52,727 nucleotides of DNA from Collinsella vaginalis (GTDB lineage: Bacteria; Actinomycetota; Coriobacteriia; Coriobacteriales; Coriobacteriaceae), in assembly GCF_900176655.1 (NCBI RefSeq), contig NZ_LT838842.1, forward strand, positions 1 to 52,727, in the 5' to 3' direction. The notes under the pieces were generated by a model that did not search any database, was not told the DNA's origin, and saw only the letters and a program-made list of their open reading frames with translations. A program made the translations under genes and the position numbers. Each line of letters begins with the position of its first letter. Position 1 is the stretch's first letter. Of this stretch, positions 40,394 through 49,619 are shown piece after piece.

Positions 40394-41336
40394 CGGTGGA
40401 CGATCCAGCAAGGCAAGCGGGGCGAATCTGCGCATCGCCCGCACAATCGACCTGCTCTCCCTGCTCAGCTCCAGCAGGAAAGCGGCCGTCGCGATCGAGG
40501 ACGCCAAGCGGGCCCTCGAGGTCGATGACGCAGGCCTCGAGGAGGTGCTCGACCTCATTGACGGTCTCTCTGACGAGGAGACGGGGGCGCGCATTGCCAT
40601 CATGCGCACCGAGGACGATCTCGCCCTCATCGGCGATGCGGGGAAGCTAGGCCCCTATCGCCTCTCCCTAGATGAAGCGGCCGTCCTCACCCATATCCTC
40701 GATTCGGTGCGCTTCGACCGTGCCGCCCGCGAGCGCGTTGAACGCGCCCTGCTGCCCCCCGGTGCTGCCACAGCACCAGAAACAGACCAGGGTATCGGCG
40801 ATGGAGTTCGCTACGGACCGTACTACGGACTTCTCACAGAGGCCGCACGCGTTGGCATCCGCTGCCGCATCCGGTATCGATCGGCGGGCGAGGCCGCCCC
40901 CTCTTGGCGCCTCGTCGATCCCGGCCAGATCACGACTGAACAGGGGGTGGCGTACCTCATCGCATGGGATGTTGAGGCCGATGGCGAGCGCCGGTACCGC
41001 CTTGACCGCATCGGCGAGGTGACCGAAACCGATGACTCCGTGGTACATCATGCCTGGACCGGTGAGTCGACCGCCGCGAGCTTGCGTGTCAGCGGTAAGG
41101 AGGCCGTCCTCGTCTTCCCCTCGCGCGTCGATGCCGAACGCCGCCGCTGGGCCGGCCTCCACGATGTCCAAGAGATCCCGCACGACGAGCCGCGAGTGCG
41201 AGCCACGCTCTCCTACACCTCGGAGTCCTGGCTCCTCAACCAGGTCCTCGCAGCGGGTGGAGATATCGAGATCATCGAGCCGGAAGGTCTACGCGACAGG
41301 CTGCGCTCCTATGGACAGCGGCTCATCATCGGCTGA
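40386..41336 (+). CDS. WYL-domain transcription regulator, second of a pair (PafC-like)
   Basis: 316 residues, starting at an ATG inside the end of the first WYL gene (eight-base overlap), so translation is coupled. N-terminal helix-turn-helix region (about 15-80) is less clear than in its neighbour; WYL-type domain about 160-230 (VGIRCRIRYRSAGEAAPSWR, then GVAYLIAWD). A C-terminal part (about 240-316) resembles the WCX domain (PRVRATLSYTSESWLLNQVL). Probably forms a heterodimer with the first protein, as PafB and PafC do. Confidence 0.82.
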   Translation: MNSGGRSSKASGANLRIARTIDLLSLLSSSRKAAVAIEDAKRALEVDDAGLEEVLDLIDGLSDEETGARIAIMRTEDDLALIGDAGKLGPYRLSLDEAAVLTHILDSVRFDRAARERVERALLPPGAATAPETDQGIGDGVRYGPYYGLLTEAARVGIRCRIRYRSAGEAAPSWRLVDPGQITTEQGVAYLIAWDVEADGERRYRLDRIGEVTETDDSVVHHAWTGESTAASLRVSGKEAVLVFPSRVDAERRRWAGLHDVQEIPHDEPRVRATLSYTSESWLLNQVLAAGGDIEIIEPEGLRDRLRSYGQRLIIG

Positions 41337-41549
41337 TCCGGAGCCACGGACCGGTTGTCGGCGTCCATCGGATCCGCAACGACCCATCTCACGCGAGGCG
41401 GCGGGGGTGCGCCACCACATGGAGGCGCCGTGCCGCCGCGCATCAAAACGCGGGCACAGCATCGCCATCTCAACCCGCCCACGGTTCTATACCCTTAGGT
41501 CTAGTTCGGCCCTAAGAGACCCGACCTTGCCTGGCTGGCATGCCGCCCC

Positions 41550-44459
41550 TCACTCGTGGGCGCTCCTCCAAAGCTTGAGATAGCGCCCCACCTGCGCGCT
41601 CTCGATACGCTGGAACCCCACAGGCAGGGAGGAGAGGAACTTCTTTCCATACCCTTTGCTCACCAGTCGGGAGTCGGCGAGGATGAGGACCCCGGTGTCC
41701 GTCGAGGACCGGATGAGGCGGCCAGCGGCCTGCTTGACCTCTAGGACCGCGTCGGGCAGGGCGTAGCGCATCCACGCCCGATCCTCCCGGGCGCTGCGCT
41801 CGCAGGCCAACGGGTCCGTCGGGCTCGCGAAGGGGAGCTTCGGGATGACCACGCAGCGAAGCGTCTCCCCTGAGGCGTCGAATCCCTCCCAAAACGCCTT
41901 GAGGGCGAAGAGCGAGGAGGACGTGTTCGACACGAAGGAGTCCCTAAGGCGCTTTACACTTGTGCCCTTGAGCTGGCACTCGAGCACCAGTCCAGCACGA
42001 GAGAGCTGAGGGCACACGCGCTCGTAGAGGTCCTCCATATCGCGGCGGTTCGTGAACAGGGTGAGCACCGACCCTCCCATGGCCACGTGCACGTCGACGA
42101 TCATGCGCTCAAGGCCCACGAGGTAGGCGTCCCGGTTCCTGGGGTCGGGCAGGTCACCGGCAACCACCACGGCCATGTTGCGCTCGAAGTCATAGCTTGA
42201 ATCCAGGTGCAGCGTCTCAACCGATCCGCACGGCAGGCGATCCAAACCGATCGAATGGTTGAAATGGTCGAACGACCCCGACACCGTCATGGTCGCCGAG
42301 CTGAAGATCACGCTCTTCATCTCCGGATACCAATCCTCCGCAAGGGCGGCGCCGATATCCATCTGCTCGGCGGTGAGCACCTCACCGCCCGCTTTCACCC
42401 GCCGATTCACCTGCAGGGAGTAGACATATCGGTCATCGGTGCCTGCGAGCAGGAGCGCCAGGGTCTCCTTCATCTCGCGCAGCCGGCGCTCAGCGTCGGC
42501 GAGCTCAACGACCGACTCCGGCTTCTCCTCCCCTATGGCCGTCACAGAGTCCGCGAGGTTTCGGTCAGCCTGCTCAAGGGCATCGAGAGCTGTCTGCGCC
42601 ACCGCAGCGAACCCCTCCCATGAGGGCGTGGTGCGCAGCTCCGCTCCGATCCACACGCTCGCGTTGTCGTATCCCCCCGACCGCTGCGTGCGGGAGAGCT
42701 CGCGCACGGCCTCAAAGAGCTCGGCCATCGCCAACGAGGCGCGCTGCACCGCGGTGGACGCCTTCACCGTGATCCCCATGAAGAGCGTCATGGCGTCAGA
42801 GCCCGTGAGGTCGCTGATCAAGTGGCCGATGGCGCCGCTCTTCTCGCCTCCCAGGTGCTCGAAGAGGGCCCGCGACTCATCGGCGGACACCGTGCGGGCC
42901 CACTGCCGCCGCGCCTCGTCCTCAATGGAATGTGCCTCGTCCAGCACCCAATGGCGGATCGGCGGGAGGATCTTCCCCTCAGCCGCCACGTTGCGGAAGA
43001 GCAAGGAGTGGTTCGTGACCACCACATCGGCCTGGGCGGCCCGGCGGCGAGCCCCATGCACCAGGCATTTATCGGGGAAGAACGGGCAGAGGCGGCGGGC
43101 GCACTCACGGGAGGTGCTGGTGAGGTCGGGACGGTTCACACTGCGCCAGCGGATACCGAGGCTGTCGAGATCGCCGGTGGGAGACTGGCAGACATAGGCG
43201 TAGATGACCGCCATGGCCGTCAGGGTGTCCGCCGGGTCCCGTGTGGTGTGAATCTCTCCCCCGCGGGCCAGCCGCTCGAGCTTCCGCAAGCAGGGGTAGT
43301 GATCGTAGCCCTTGAGCGCACAGTAGCTGAAATCGCCGTCGAGCTCGCGGGACAGACGGGGAAGCTCATGGTACATAAGCTGGTCGGCGAGGTTGTTCGA
43401 CTTCGTCGCGATACCCACCGTCACCTTGTTGCGCCGCGCCGCCTCGGCCAGGGGCACGAGGTAGGCGATCGACTTGCCGACGCCCGTCCCCGCCTCGATC
43501 ACGCGATGCGTCGAGCTGGCGATGGCATCGCGCACCGCCACCGCCATCTCCACCTGCTCGGAACGCGGTTCGAATCCCGGGTACATGCGGCTCACCAGCC
43601 CACCGGGGGCGAACGCATCCTCCACCTGGTCAGCGCGGGGCATGTCCATGCCGGCGAGGTTGTCTGCATCGTTCTTGTCCATCCCACCCGCGGCATCGAG
43701 CACGGCAGCGCGAGCGGCGGCGAGCGAGAAGGTGGCCGTGGGGTTCTCCCCCGCCAGATACGAGAAGATCGGCCGGTACGACCAGGGCACGTCGGGGTGC
43801 ATGTCCGCAAGAAGCCTCATCAGCCCTGCCGGGAGATCCGCGAGGGCGGTGAGGAGGATGCGCCAGACCCCCGCCAAGGCGTCGACGTCGTCCCCCGCCC
43901 GATGCGAGACCGCAGCGCAGCCGAAGAGCTCGGCCATAGTGGAGAGCTTGTGCGAGGCCAGACGGGGAAGGGCGATGCGAGACAGGGCGAGTGAGTCGAT
44001 CCAAAGCTCACTCACGTCGGCGCCACCCGGCACCTGCTCGATGAACCCGCGGTCGAAGGCGGCGTTATGTGCGATGACAGGGCTGCCGCCGACGAAGGCC
44101 GCGAGCTCCGCCACCGCATCACGAGCCGAGGGGGCATCGATGACATCTGCATTGGTAATGCCGGTGAGCTTGGTGATCTCGGGCGGTATGGGGCCGGTGG
44201 GGTGCACGAAGGTGTTGAAGCGGTCCACGACCTCGCGGCCCGAGAGACGGGCGGCGGCGATCTCGATCAGCTCGTTATCGCGGGTCGAGAGGCCGGTGGT
44301 CTCGGTGTCGAGGATTACCACATCGTCTTCGATCAGACCGAAGGTGCGGGTGCGGGCCCGTTCCGCCAAGGTTGCATAGGACTCGATGATAGCGACGGGG
44401 GTGCCCGGCAGAACCGCAGCCTCAAACGTGGTGTTCAGATTGCTCAAAGGTTCATTCAC
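41550..44459 (-). CDS. dinG: DinG-family helicase with N-terminal 3'-5' exonuclease domain
   Basis: 969-residue DNA-repair helicase. Exonuclease domain (about 45-215) of the DEDDh/DnaQ type: VILDTETTGL, SPVIAHNAAFDRGF and a later HRAGDDVDA. Helicase part: Walker A IEAGTGVGKSIAYLVP near 320, cysteines ECARRLCPFFPDKC near 460-475 that probably bind an Fe-S cluster, VVTNHSLLF, DEAH (HWVLDEAHS near 512) and C-terminal motif VI (QAAGRLIRSSTDTG near 915). The exonuclease fusion is known from Firmicutes DinG. GTG start overlaps the ddl stop by four bases, so it follows ddl in an operon. Confidence 0.9.
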   Translation of the reverse strand: MNEPLSNLNTTFEAAVLPGTPVAIIESYATLAERARTRTFGLIEDDVVILDTETTGLSTRDNELIEIAAARLSGREVVDRFNTFVHPTGPIPPEITKLTGITNADVIDAPSARDAVAELAAFVGGSPVIAHNAAFDRGFIEQVPGGADVSELWIDSLALSRIALPRLASHKLSTMAELFGCAAVSHRAGDDVDALAGVWRILLTALADLPAGLMRLLADMHPDVPWSYRPIFSYLAGENPTATFSLAAARAAVLDAAGGMDKNDADNLAGMDMPRADQVEDAFAPGGLVSRMYPGFEPRSEQVEMAVAVRDAIASSTHRVIEAGTGVGKSIAYLVPLAEAARRNKVTVGIATKSNNLADQLMYHELPRLSRELDGDFSYCALKGYDHYPCLRKLERLARGGEIHTTRDPADTLTAMAVIYAYVCQSPTGDLDSLGIRWRSVNRPDLTSTSRECARRLCPFFPDKCLVHGARRRAAQADVVVTNHSLLFRNVAAEGKILPPIRHWVLDEAHSIEDEARRQWARTVSADESRALFEHLGGEKSGAIGHLISDLTGSDAMTLFMGITVKASTAVQRASLAMAELFEAVRELSRTQRSGGYDNASVWIGAELRTTPSWEGFAAVAQTALDALEQADRNLADSVTAIGEEKPESVVELADAERRLREMKETLALLLAGTDDRYVYSLQVNRRVKAGGEVLTAEQMDIGAALAEDWYPEMKSVIFSSATMTVSGSFDHFNHSIGLDRLPCGSVETLHLDSSYDFERNMAVVVAGDLPDPRNRDAYLVGLERMIVDVHVAMGGSVLTLFTNRRDMEDLYERVCPQLSRAGLVLECQLKGTSVKRLRDSFVSNTSSSLFALKAFWEGFDASGETLRCVVIPKLPFASPTDPLACERSAREDRAWMRYALPDAVLEVKQAAGRLIRSSTDTGVLILADSRLVSKGYGKKFLSSLPVGFQRIESAQVGRYLKLWRSAHE

Positions 44460-45418
44460 TCCTGCGTCCGTGCGATGGCCAGATCCACCAAGGTCGCGCA
44501 GACCTCGGAGAACACCAGGTCATCGGTGTGGGCGATCTCATCGGGGAACAGGGAGGTGCTCGTCATACCCGGCAGGGTGTTGGTCTCGAGTATGACCGGA
44601 CCCGCCGCGGTCACGATGAAATCGCTCCGCGAGAGGCCACTGCACCCGAGGGCCCTGTGGGCTGTGCAGGCCATCTCCTGTACGCGTTCGTACATGTCCT
44701 CGTCCAACCGGGCGGGAATCTGGTGGATCTTCTCAGGATCGATGTACTTCACGTCGAGGTTGTAGAATTCAGCGCCCTCGTTCTCACAGCAGATTTCCAC
44801 CACGGGGAGCGCCCGCAGGGTGTCGCCACCGAACACGCCGACGGTCACCTCCGTGCCGACGATCCGCTCCTCAACCAGCACCTTGTCACCAAACTGGAAG
44901 GCCCGCTCGATCGCCTCGGGCAGATCAGCGGGGTCTTTGACCAAGCTGATACCGTAGCTCGAACCATTCTCCGCCGGTTTCACAAAAAATTGACGCCCTA
45001 CGTTCGCCGCTAGCTCCTCAAGGGAGACCTCATCGCCTCGACGCAACGTGAGCCCGCGTGGGACGGGAATCCCCGCGTGCGCATATATGAGCTTTGCGAT
45101 CTCCTTATCGGATGCGACGGCGCTCGCGCTTACACCGGATCCCGTGTACGGGATGTTGAGGAAGCTCAGAAACCCCTGGATGACCCCGTCTTCGCCGCCC
45201 TCGCCGTGGAGGGCGAGGAACGCGACGTCCCACGGCTCATCGACGATACGGCGATAGAAGTCCCCAGCGGCGATGTCCAGCAGCTCGACGGTTCCAAACC
45301 CGGCATCGAGGAGCGCCTTTGCGGCGTTCTCCCCAGATGAGAGAGATATCTCCCGTTCGCTCGACGTCCCCCCAGCGAGTACGGCGATGCGCATACCCTG
45401 ACGATCAGACTGAGCCAT
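44456..45418 (-). CDS. ddl: D-alanine--D-alanine ligase
   Basis: 320-residue ATP-grasp ligase that makes D-Ala-D-Ala for peptidoglycan. Seen: RIAVLAGGTSSEREISLSSG at the start, ALHGEGGEDGVIQGFL, the ATP-grasp stretch FFVKPAENGSSYGIS, EVTVGVF, and the metal-binding end ILETNTLPGMTSTSLFP. The frame is open 90 codons further upstream, but homology and GGGGAGG support the ATG at 45418. The first gene of an operon with dinG, and divergent from rlmN. Confidence 0.96.
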   Translation of the reverse strand: MAQSDRQGMRIAVLAGGTSSEREISLSSGENAAKALLDAGFGTVELLDIAAGDFYRRIVDEPWDVAFLALHGEGGEDGVIQGFLSFLNIPYTGSGVSASAVASDKEIAKLIYAHAGIPVPRGLTLRRGDEVSLEELAANVGRQFFVKPAENGSSYGISLVKDPADLPEAIERAFQFGDKVLVEERIVGTEVTVGVFGGDTLRALPVVEICCENEGAEFYNLDVKYIDPEKIHQIPARLDEDMYERVQEMACTAHRALGCSGLSRSDFIVTAAGPVILETNTLPGMTSTSLFPDEIAHTDDLVFSEVCATLVDLAIARTQE

Positions 45419-45568
45419 GCCCAACCTCCCCAGATGGCGCCCATGCGTTGTGCGTGGCCGCTGTTGATGGATTATGCTGTTTCGGGCTATCCCGTGCGTA
45501 CACGCGATCTCCACCTGCAGTACCTTATTGTAGAGGGACATGCGCCGTTTTTTCCCGAAAGGAAGCCC

Positions 45569-46630
45569 ATGCAACTTAGCACCACGCGGAGGGATATTCG
45601 CTCCCTTTCCGCTGATGATCTCCTCGAGCTGACCGCCAAGCTCGGGCAGCCGAAGTTCCGTGCCAAGCAGCTCGACGAATGGATCCACGCCAAGAATGCC
45701 ACATCGTTCGACGAGATGACCAACCTCCCCAAGGCGTTTCGCGAGCAGCTTGCGGAACGCTTTGGCTTCGCGGTTCCCGAGGAGCTCACCAAGCAGGTCT
45801 CCCGTGATGGATCCCGCAAGTATCTTCTGCAGTTCAAAGACGGCGTCTCGGTAGAGACTGTCGGCATGCCCACCAGGAACAAGCTGGCTGTCTGCATCTC
45901 AACGCAGGCGGGATGCGCCATGGGATGCGCCTTCTGCGCCACCGGCATGAACGGTCTCATCAGATCGCTGACCGCGCGTGAGATGGTTGACCAGGTCCTG
46001 CATGTCGCCGCCGACTTCAACGAGCGCGTCACGAGCGTCGTGTTCATGGGACAGGGAGAGCCCCTCGCCAATTTCGATGAGACCCTCGCTGCCCTGCGCA
46101 TGCTGAACGCGCCCGACGGGCTCAACATCGGCGCTCGCCATCTCACGGTCTCAACCTGCGGCATCATCCCGGGCATCAAGCGCTTCGCAGAGCTCGATGA
46201 GCAGTTCACCCTCGCTGTCTCGCTCCACTCCGCCGTTCAATCGACGCGCAATCAGCTCATGCCTGGCGTGAAGAAGTTCACGCTCCTCCGCCTCCATGAG
46301 GCCTTGCAGGCGTACACCGAGAAGACCGGACGTCGTCCGAGTTACGAGTACGCGATGATCGACGGGGTGAACGACACCAATCCGGAGATGCAGGCCCTCA
46401 TTGACTTCTGCCAGGGCACGCTGTGCCATGTCAACCTCATTCAACTGAACGATATCCCCGGCAGCCCACTCAAGCCATCTCCACTTGAGAAGGTGGAGGC
46501 TCTGCAGCGCCGCCTCACGATGCACGGTGTCGAGGCCACCATTCGCAACTCGCGCGGTGGAGACATTGACGCCGCATGTGGTCAGCTCAAACAGCGGTTC
46601 ACGGTGCCAAAGGGCGGTGCGGGCGCGTAG
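45569..46630 (+). CDS. rlmN: 23S rRNA (adenine-2503-C2)-methyltransferase RlmN
   Basis: 353-residue radical SAM methyltransferase acting on A2503 of 23S rRNA and A37 of some tRNAs. The cluster motif is C-x3-C-x2-C in AGCAMGCAFCATG (near 113-124); the other catalytic cysteine lies in SRGGDIDAACGQL near the C-terminus; VFMGQGEPLANFD and LTVSTCGIIPGI are family-typical. The ATG at 45569 has GAAAGGA upstream. It ends 36 bp before a terminator that overlaps a parS-like site. Confidence 0.97.
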   Translation: MQLSTTRRDIRSLSADDLLELTAKLGQPKFRAKQLDEWIHAKNATSFDEMTNLPKAFREQLAERFGFAVPEELTKQVSRDGSRKYLLQFKDGVSVETVGMPTRNKLAVCISTQAGCAMGCAFCATGMNGLIRSLTAREMVDQVLHVAADFNERVTSVVFMGQGEPLANFDETLAALRMLNAPDGLNIGARHLTVSTCGIIPGIKRFAELDEQFTLAVSLHSAVQSTRNQLMPGVKKFTLLRLHEALQAYTEKTGRRPSYEYAMIDGVNDTNPEMQALIDFCQGTLCHVNLIQLNDIPGSPLKPSPLEKVEALQRRLTMHGVEATIRNSRGGDIDAACGQLKQRFTVPKGGAGA

Positions 46631-46655
46631 GCCCTCATTCAATATCAATATCTCG

Positions 46656-46669
46656 GTTTCATGTGAAAC
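46656..46669. other. Degenerate parS-like site
   Basis: GTTTCATGTGAAAC differs from the core of parS (GTTTCACGTGAAAC) at one central base. It overlaps the start of the rlmN terminator stem. It lies 2.0 kb from the two perfect sites. May be a weak ParB site or chance. Confidence 0.5.
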
Positions 46670-46700
46670 GGGAGGCTATGTCCTAGCCTCCCGTTTCTTC
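46666..46700 (+). terminator. Terminator after rlmN
   Basis: AAACGGGAGGCTA pairs with TAGCCTCCCGTTT (13 bp) over a five-base loop; followed by CTTCT. The stem carries its own A/T ends (AAAC/GTTT), so it may work on both strands, also for the minus-strand parAB cluster. Confidence 0.8.
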
Positions 46701-46722
46701 TCAAGGTATTTAGTTAGGCACC

Positions 46723-46974
46723 TTACTTATTGAGGGATTCCCACTGATTCTCAACCCAATCTCGGTTGATCTGCGGGTTCCTCGTGAGCTGAGCGCGGCG
46801 CATGGCCACGTCTTCGCTCATCCCCTCGAGCTGCTCCTTTGAAGCTGTGAAGAGGTTCGAGACCTTGCTCTGTATCTTCTCGCGAAGTTCAGGGTTGCTT
46901 ACAAGCTTGTATCCCGCAAACGATCCAGCTGCAACTGCCACCGCTACCACTGCGAACCTGATTGCCTTATTCAC
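46723..46974 (-). CDS. Small membrane-anchored protein downstream of parB
   Basis: 83 residues: N-terminal hydrophobic segment (about 5-22: IRFAVVAVAVAAGSFAGYKL), then a charged helical tail with KIQSKVSNLFTASKEQL and ending NQWESLNK. Resembles YtxH-like small proteins in layout, but I cannot assign a family. GTG start with GGGAGG upstream. It follows parB by 17 bp, so it probably belongs to the chromosome segregation operon. Confidence 0.7.
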   Translation of the reverse strand: MNKAIRFAVVAVAVAAGSFAGYKLVSNPELREKIQSKVSNLFTASKEQLEGMSEDVAMRRAQLTRNPQINRDWVENQWESLNK

Positions 46975-46991
46975 TTCAATACCTCCCTTTC

Positions 46992-47858
46992 TTACATATT
47001 GACGATGGTCTCAAGGATTGCATTGAGTTCATCCTCATCTTTGAATTCAATCTCGATCTTGTTCTTTCCTCGCAGAGACTTCACCCTGACATTGGTGTTG
47101 AAGACCTGACGCAGTACCCGTGCGGCCTTCTTATAGGACTGTGGTGTCACTGGACGAGGAGCACGGGGTTCATCTCCGACTGAAAACAACGGAGCAAGGT
47201 TTTCAGTCGCTCGGACCGAGAGACCTTCTTGAACAACTTTCTCAGCAAGCTTGATTCGTTGATCCTCATATGGCACAGCAAGGATTGCCCGGGCATGCCC
47301 CGCCGTGAGCTTCCCATCAAACAAGAGATCCTGTACCTGCTCTGGAAGGTCGAGAAGACGCAGTGAATTTGTGATCGAGGAACGAGACTTCGATACCGCT
47401 TTTGAAAGTGCCTCCTGCGTCATGCCGCTTTTTGAGATCAGCTGTCGATAACCACGGGCCTCTTCGATTGGATTGAGATCGGAACGTTGAAGATTCTCAA
47501 TCAGAGCGAGCTCAAGCATTTTGTTGTCATCAACATCCTTGATGATGACGGGTACTTCTACGAGCCCAGCAAGTTTTGAAGCCTGATACCGACGTTCACC
47601 TGCGATGATCTCATACGAGTCACCCTGAGTGCGCACCAACAGCGGTTGCAGGACACCGTTCTCACGGATCGAATCTGTGAGCTCCTTGAGCGGACCTTCC
47701 TCAAAGTGCGTACGCGGTTGATTCGGATTTGGATGAACCTTTTCGATTGGTATCATCGTCCCGTTTGCTTCGTTTGAATAGCCTGTCTCGGTTTGAGCTT
47801 CACCCATCAGTGATCCCAAACCACGTCCCAATGCAGACTTCTTTTTCGGGCTAGGCAC
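46992..47858 (-). CDS. parB: Chromosome partitioning protein ParB
   Basis: 288-residue CTP-dependent DNA clamp that loads at parS and spreads to organise the origin. Seen: LGRGLGSL at the N-terminus, PNQPRTHF, the CTP-binding GERRYQAS near 90, ENLQRSDLNPIEEA near 120, a helix-turn-helix (MTQEALSKAVSKSRSSITNS) and a short C-terminal dimer domain. GTG start overlaps the parA stop by eight bases. Two perfect parS sites lie 0.8-0.9 kb upstream. Confidence 0.96.
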   Translation of the reverse strand: MPSPKKKSALGRGLGSLMGEAQTETGYSNEANGTMIPIEKVHPNPNQPRTHFEEGPLKELTDSIRENGVLQPLLVRTQGDSYEIIAGERRYQASKLAGLVEVPVIIKDVDDNKMLELALIENLQRSDLNPIEEARGYRQLISKSGMTQEALSKAVSKSRSSITNSLRLLDLPEQVQDLLFDGKLTAGHARAILAVPYEDQRIKLAEKVVQEGLSVRATENLAPLFSVGDEPRAPRPVTPQSYKKAARVLRQVFNTNVRVKSLRGKNKIEIEFKDEDELNAILETIVNM

Positions 47859-48651
47859 GTTTGATCACCTCTCTTGCAAGGTTCATATACGCTCTTGAAC
47901 CTTTGTTGTTTGGCGAGTATTTGAGAACAGGCATGCCGTAGGAAGGTGCCTCGGATACCTTCACTGAGCGTGGGATGACCGTTTTAAAGGCTATATTGCC
48001 AAAATACGACCGTACTTCATCAACAACCTGTCGCGAAAGCGATGTTCTGCTGTCAAACATCGTCATCAAAACACCGAACGTTCCAAGATTTCTATTGATC
48101 CGTCCTTTGACCATGCGCATTGATTCAAGAAGCTTTGTAACGCCCTCTAGGGCGTAATACTCACACTGAATTGGAATGAGAACGCTGTCTGCAGCAGCAA
48201 GCGCATTGATCGTCAACAAACCAAGTGAAGGCGGACAATCGATAAGTACGAAGTCAAAGTCCTCAATGACCGGCTCTAGCAGATCTTTAAGGCGAGTTTC
48301 GCGTGCCATTGCAGAAACGAGTTCAATCTCTGCGCCTGCGAGCTGAATTGTAGCAGGGATCACGAAGACTTTTTTGCATATTGTGTCCTCGATTAGCTCT
48401 TCTGCTGGTACATCATGTAAAAGAGCGTTATACACATCTTGAGTGAGCTCTTCTTTATCGATGCCAAATCCGCTGGTTGTATTTCCCTGCGGATCAAAGT
48501 CAACTATGAGCGTTTTCCTGTTCAGCTCACCGAGTGCTGCAGCAAGATTTACCGCAGTTGTTGACTTTCCGACTCCACCCTTTTGATTAATTATCGCAAT
48601 GACACGGGTTCCTTTTTCGCTTTTTGAGCGTTGAACCTCTTTATAACTCAC
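47851..48651 (-). CDS. parA: Chromosome partitioning ATPase ParA (Soj)
   Basis: 266-residue ATPase that moves ParB-bound origins. Deviant Walker A KGGVGKST near 24-31, Walker A' IVDFDPQGNTT, Walker B VLIDCPPSLGL near 138, and IPIQCEYYALEG. The first 15 residues (MSYKEVQRSKSEKGT) are a short extra leader. GTG start at 48651 with AAGGGGG upstream. First gene of the parA-parB-small protein operon; a parS site lies 45 bp upstream, so ParB may influence its own transcription. Confidence 0.96.
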   Translation of the reverse strand: MSYKEVQRSKSEKGTRVIAIINQKGGVGKSTTAVNLAAALGELNRKTLIVDFDPQGNTTSGFGIDKEELTQDVYNALLHDVPAEELIEDTICKKVFVIPATIQLAGAEIELVSAMARETRLKDLLEPVIEDFDFVLIDCPPSLGLLTINALAAADSVLIPIQCEYYALEGVTKLLESMRMVKGRINRNLGTFGVLMTMFDSRTSLSRQVVDEVRSYFGNIAFKTVIPRSVKVSEAPSYGMPVLKYSPNNKGSRAYMNLAREVIKRA

Positions 48652-48696
48652 GAAGCCCCCTTACTCGTAATTATCTTCTGTTTGCATCGTTGCTAT

Positions 48697-48712
48697 TGTT
48701 TCACGTGAAACC
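48697..48712. other. parS site 1
   Basis: TGTTTCACGTGAAACC contains the perfect 14-bp parS core GTTTCACGTGAAAC. It lies in the parA-rsmG gap, the usual place near the origin. Expected ParB loading site. Confidence 0.9.
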
Positions 48713-48733
48713 TTTTCACCGTCGAAACTATTA

Positions 48734-48749
48734 TGTTTCACGTGAAACA
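48734..48749. other. parS site 2
   Basis: TGTTTCACGTGAAACA is a perfect 16-bp palindromic parS. It lies 37 bp from site 1 (start to start) and ends one base before the rsmG stop codon. Confidence 0.93.
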
Positions 48750-48750
48750 C

Positions 48751-49515
48751 TCATGCAAGCGGCTTCTTACGTGCCTGACCGACGGATCGCGGAAGTTTGA
48801 CCTGCGAAGGACGTGAAACCCGATAACGGAAGAGGGTTCTGTGTCCATATCCATCCGGAAGATCAAATTCAATACGCTCCTCGAGGATATAGCCTAATAC
48901 GCGGCTTGCATGGCTGGCCTGTTCAAACTCCTCGACAGAAGGAATCCCCTTGGAGACAAGGAGGGAACCGTTTTTAACAAGCAGAGGACGGCTATACTCA
49001 AGCAGAGTGGCAAGAGGAGCTACGGCACGTGCAACTACAAGATCAAAGGAGAATTTCTTTGCACGGGCAAACTCCTCAACGCGAGCATGCACTGTCTCAA
49101 TATTGTTGAGGTTCAGTTCATCCGCAATCTCCTGCACGACAGCAACCTTCTTCTTGACTGAATCAAGCAGGCACCATGAAGCACTTGATGCACAGGCAAG
49201 AGGTATACCGGGGAATCCGGCTCCCGTACCCATATCAAGGCATATTTCACTTACTGCTGGAACATAGGGTAAGAGTGTCAATGAATCGAGGATGTGGAGC
49301 ACGAGAGCACTTTTGATATCAGTGATCCTCGTCAGGTTGATATAGTCATTGACCTGTATCACATAGAGAAGGTGTCTGACACATTGCTCAAGAGCTTCAT
49401 CAGAAATGATGATCCTAAACTTGGAGCAGTACGTTCTCAGTTGATTCAAAGCCTGCTCGATCAACTCATCATCCTCAAGGGTAGCCAGTTGAATTGATCG
49501 CTTATGTTCACTCAT
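48751..49515 (-). CDS. rsmG: 16S rRNA (guanine-527-N7)-methyltransferase RsmG (GidB)
   Basis: 254-residue SAM-dependent methyltransferase acting on G527 of 16S rRNA. Seen: YINLTRI near 60, HILDSLTLLPY, the SAM-binding DMGTGAGFPGIPLA near 112, and FDLVVARAVAPL near 170. The frame is open upstream to 49623, but GAAGGGAT before the ATG at 49515 and the family start support this choice; the extra stretch also crosses the jag terminator. The C-terminal tail is basic. Part of the conserved jag-rsmG-parA-parB order. Confidence 0.95.
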   Translation of the reverse strand: MSEHKRSIQLATLEDDELIEQALNQLRTYCSKFRIIISDEALEQCVRHLLYVIQVNDYINLTRITDIKSALVLHILDSLTLLPYVPAVSEICLDMGTGAGFPGIPLACASSASWCLLDSVKKKVAVVQEIADELNLNNIETVHARVEEFARAKKFSFDLVVARAVAPLATLLEYSRPLLVKNGSLLVSKGIPSVEEFEQASHASRVLGYILEERIEFDLPDGYGHRTLFRYRVSRPSQVKLPRSVGQARKKPLA

Positions 49516-49566
49516 TGATATCCCTTCGCCACAGCTGACTGAAGTCAGTGTAACAAGAAGTTGAGA

Positions 49567-49597
49567 CAAAAAAAGAGGGGTGCCGGAGCACCCCTCT
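49567..49597 (-). terminator. Terminator after jag
   Basis: On the minus strand AGAGGGGTGC pairs with GCACCCCTCT over TCCG, followed by seven T. It lies 20 bp past the jag stop and before the rsmG start, so the rpmH-jag and rsmG-parAB transcripts are separated here. Confidence 0.92.
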
Positions 49598-49619
49598 GCA
49601 ATATAGATATGAGCTTCGA

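Noticed and set aside
39368-41336. Pup-proteasome-linked PafBC operon
   Set aside because: Tandem WYL layout matches, but no pup, dop, pafA, prc or tat genes are near, so only the analogy is kept.
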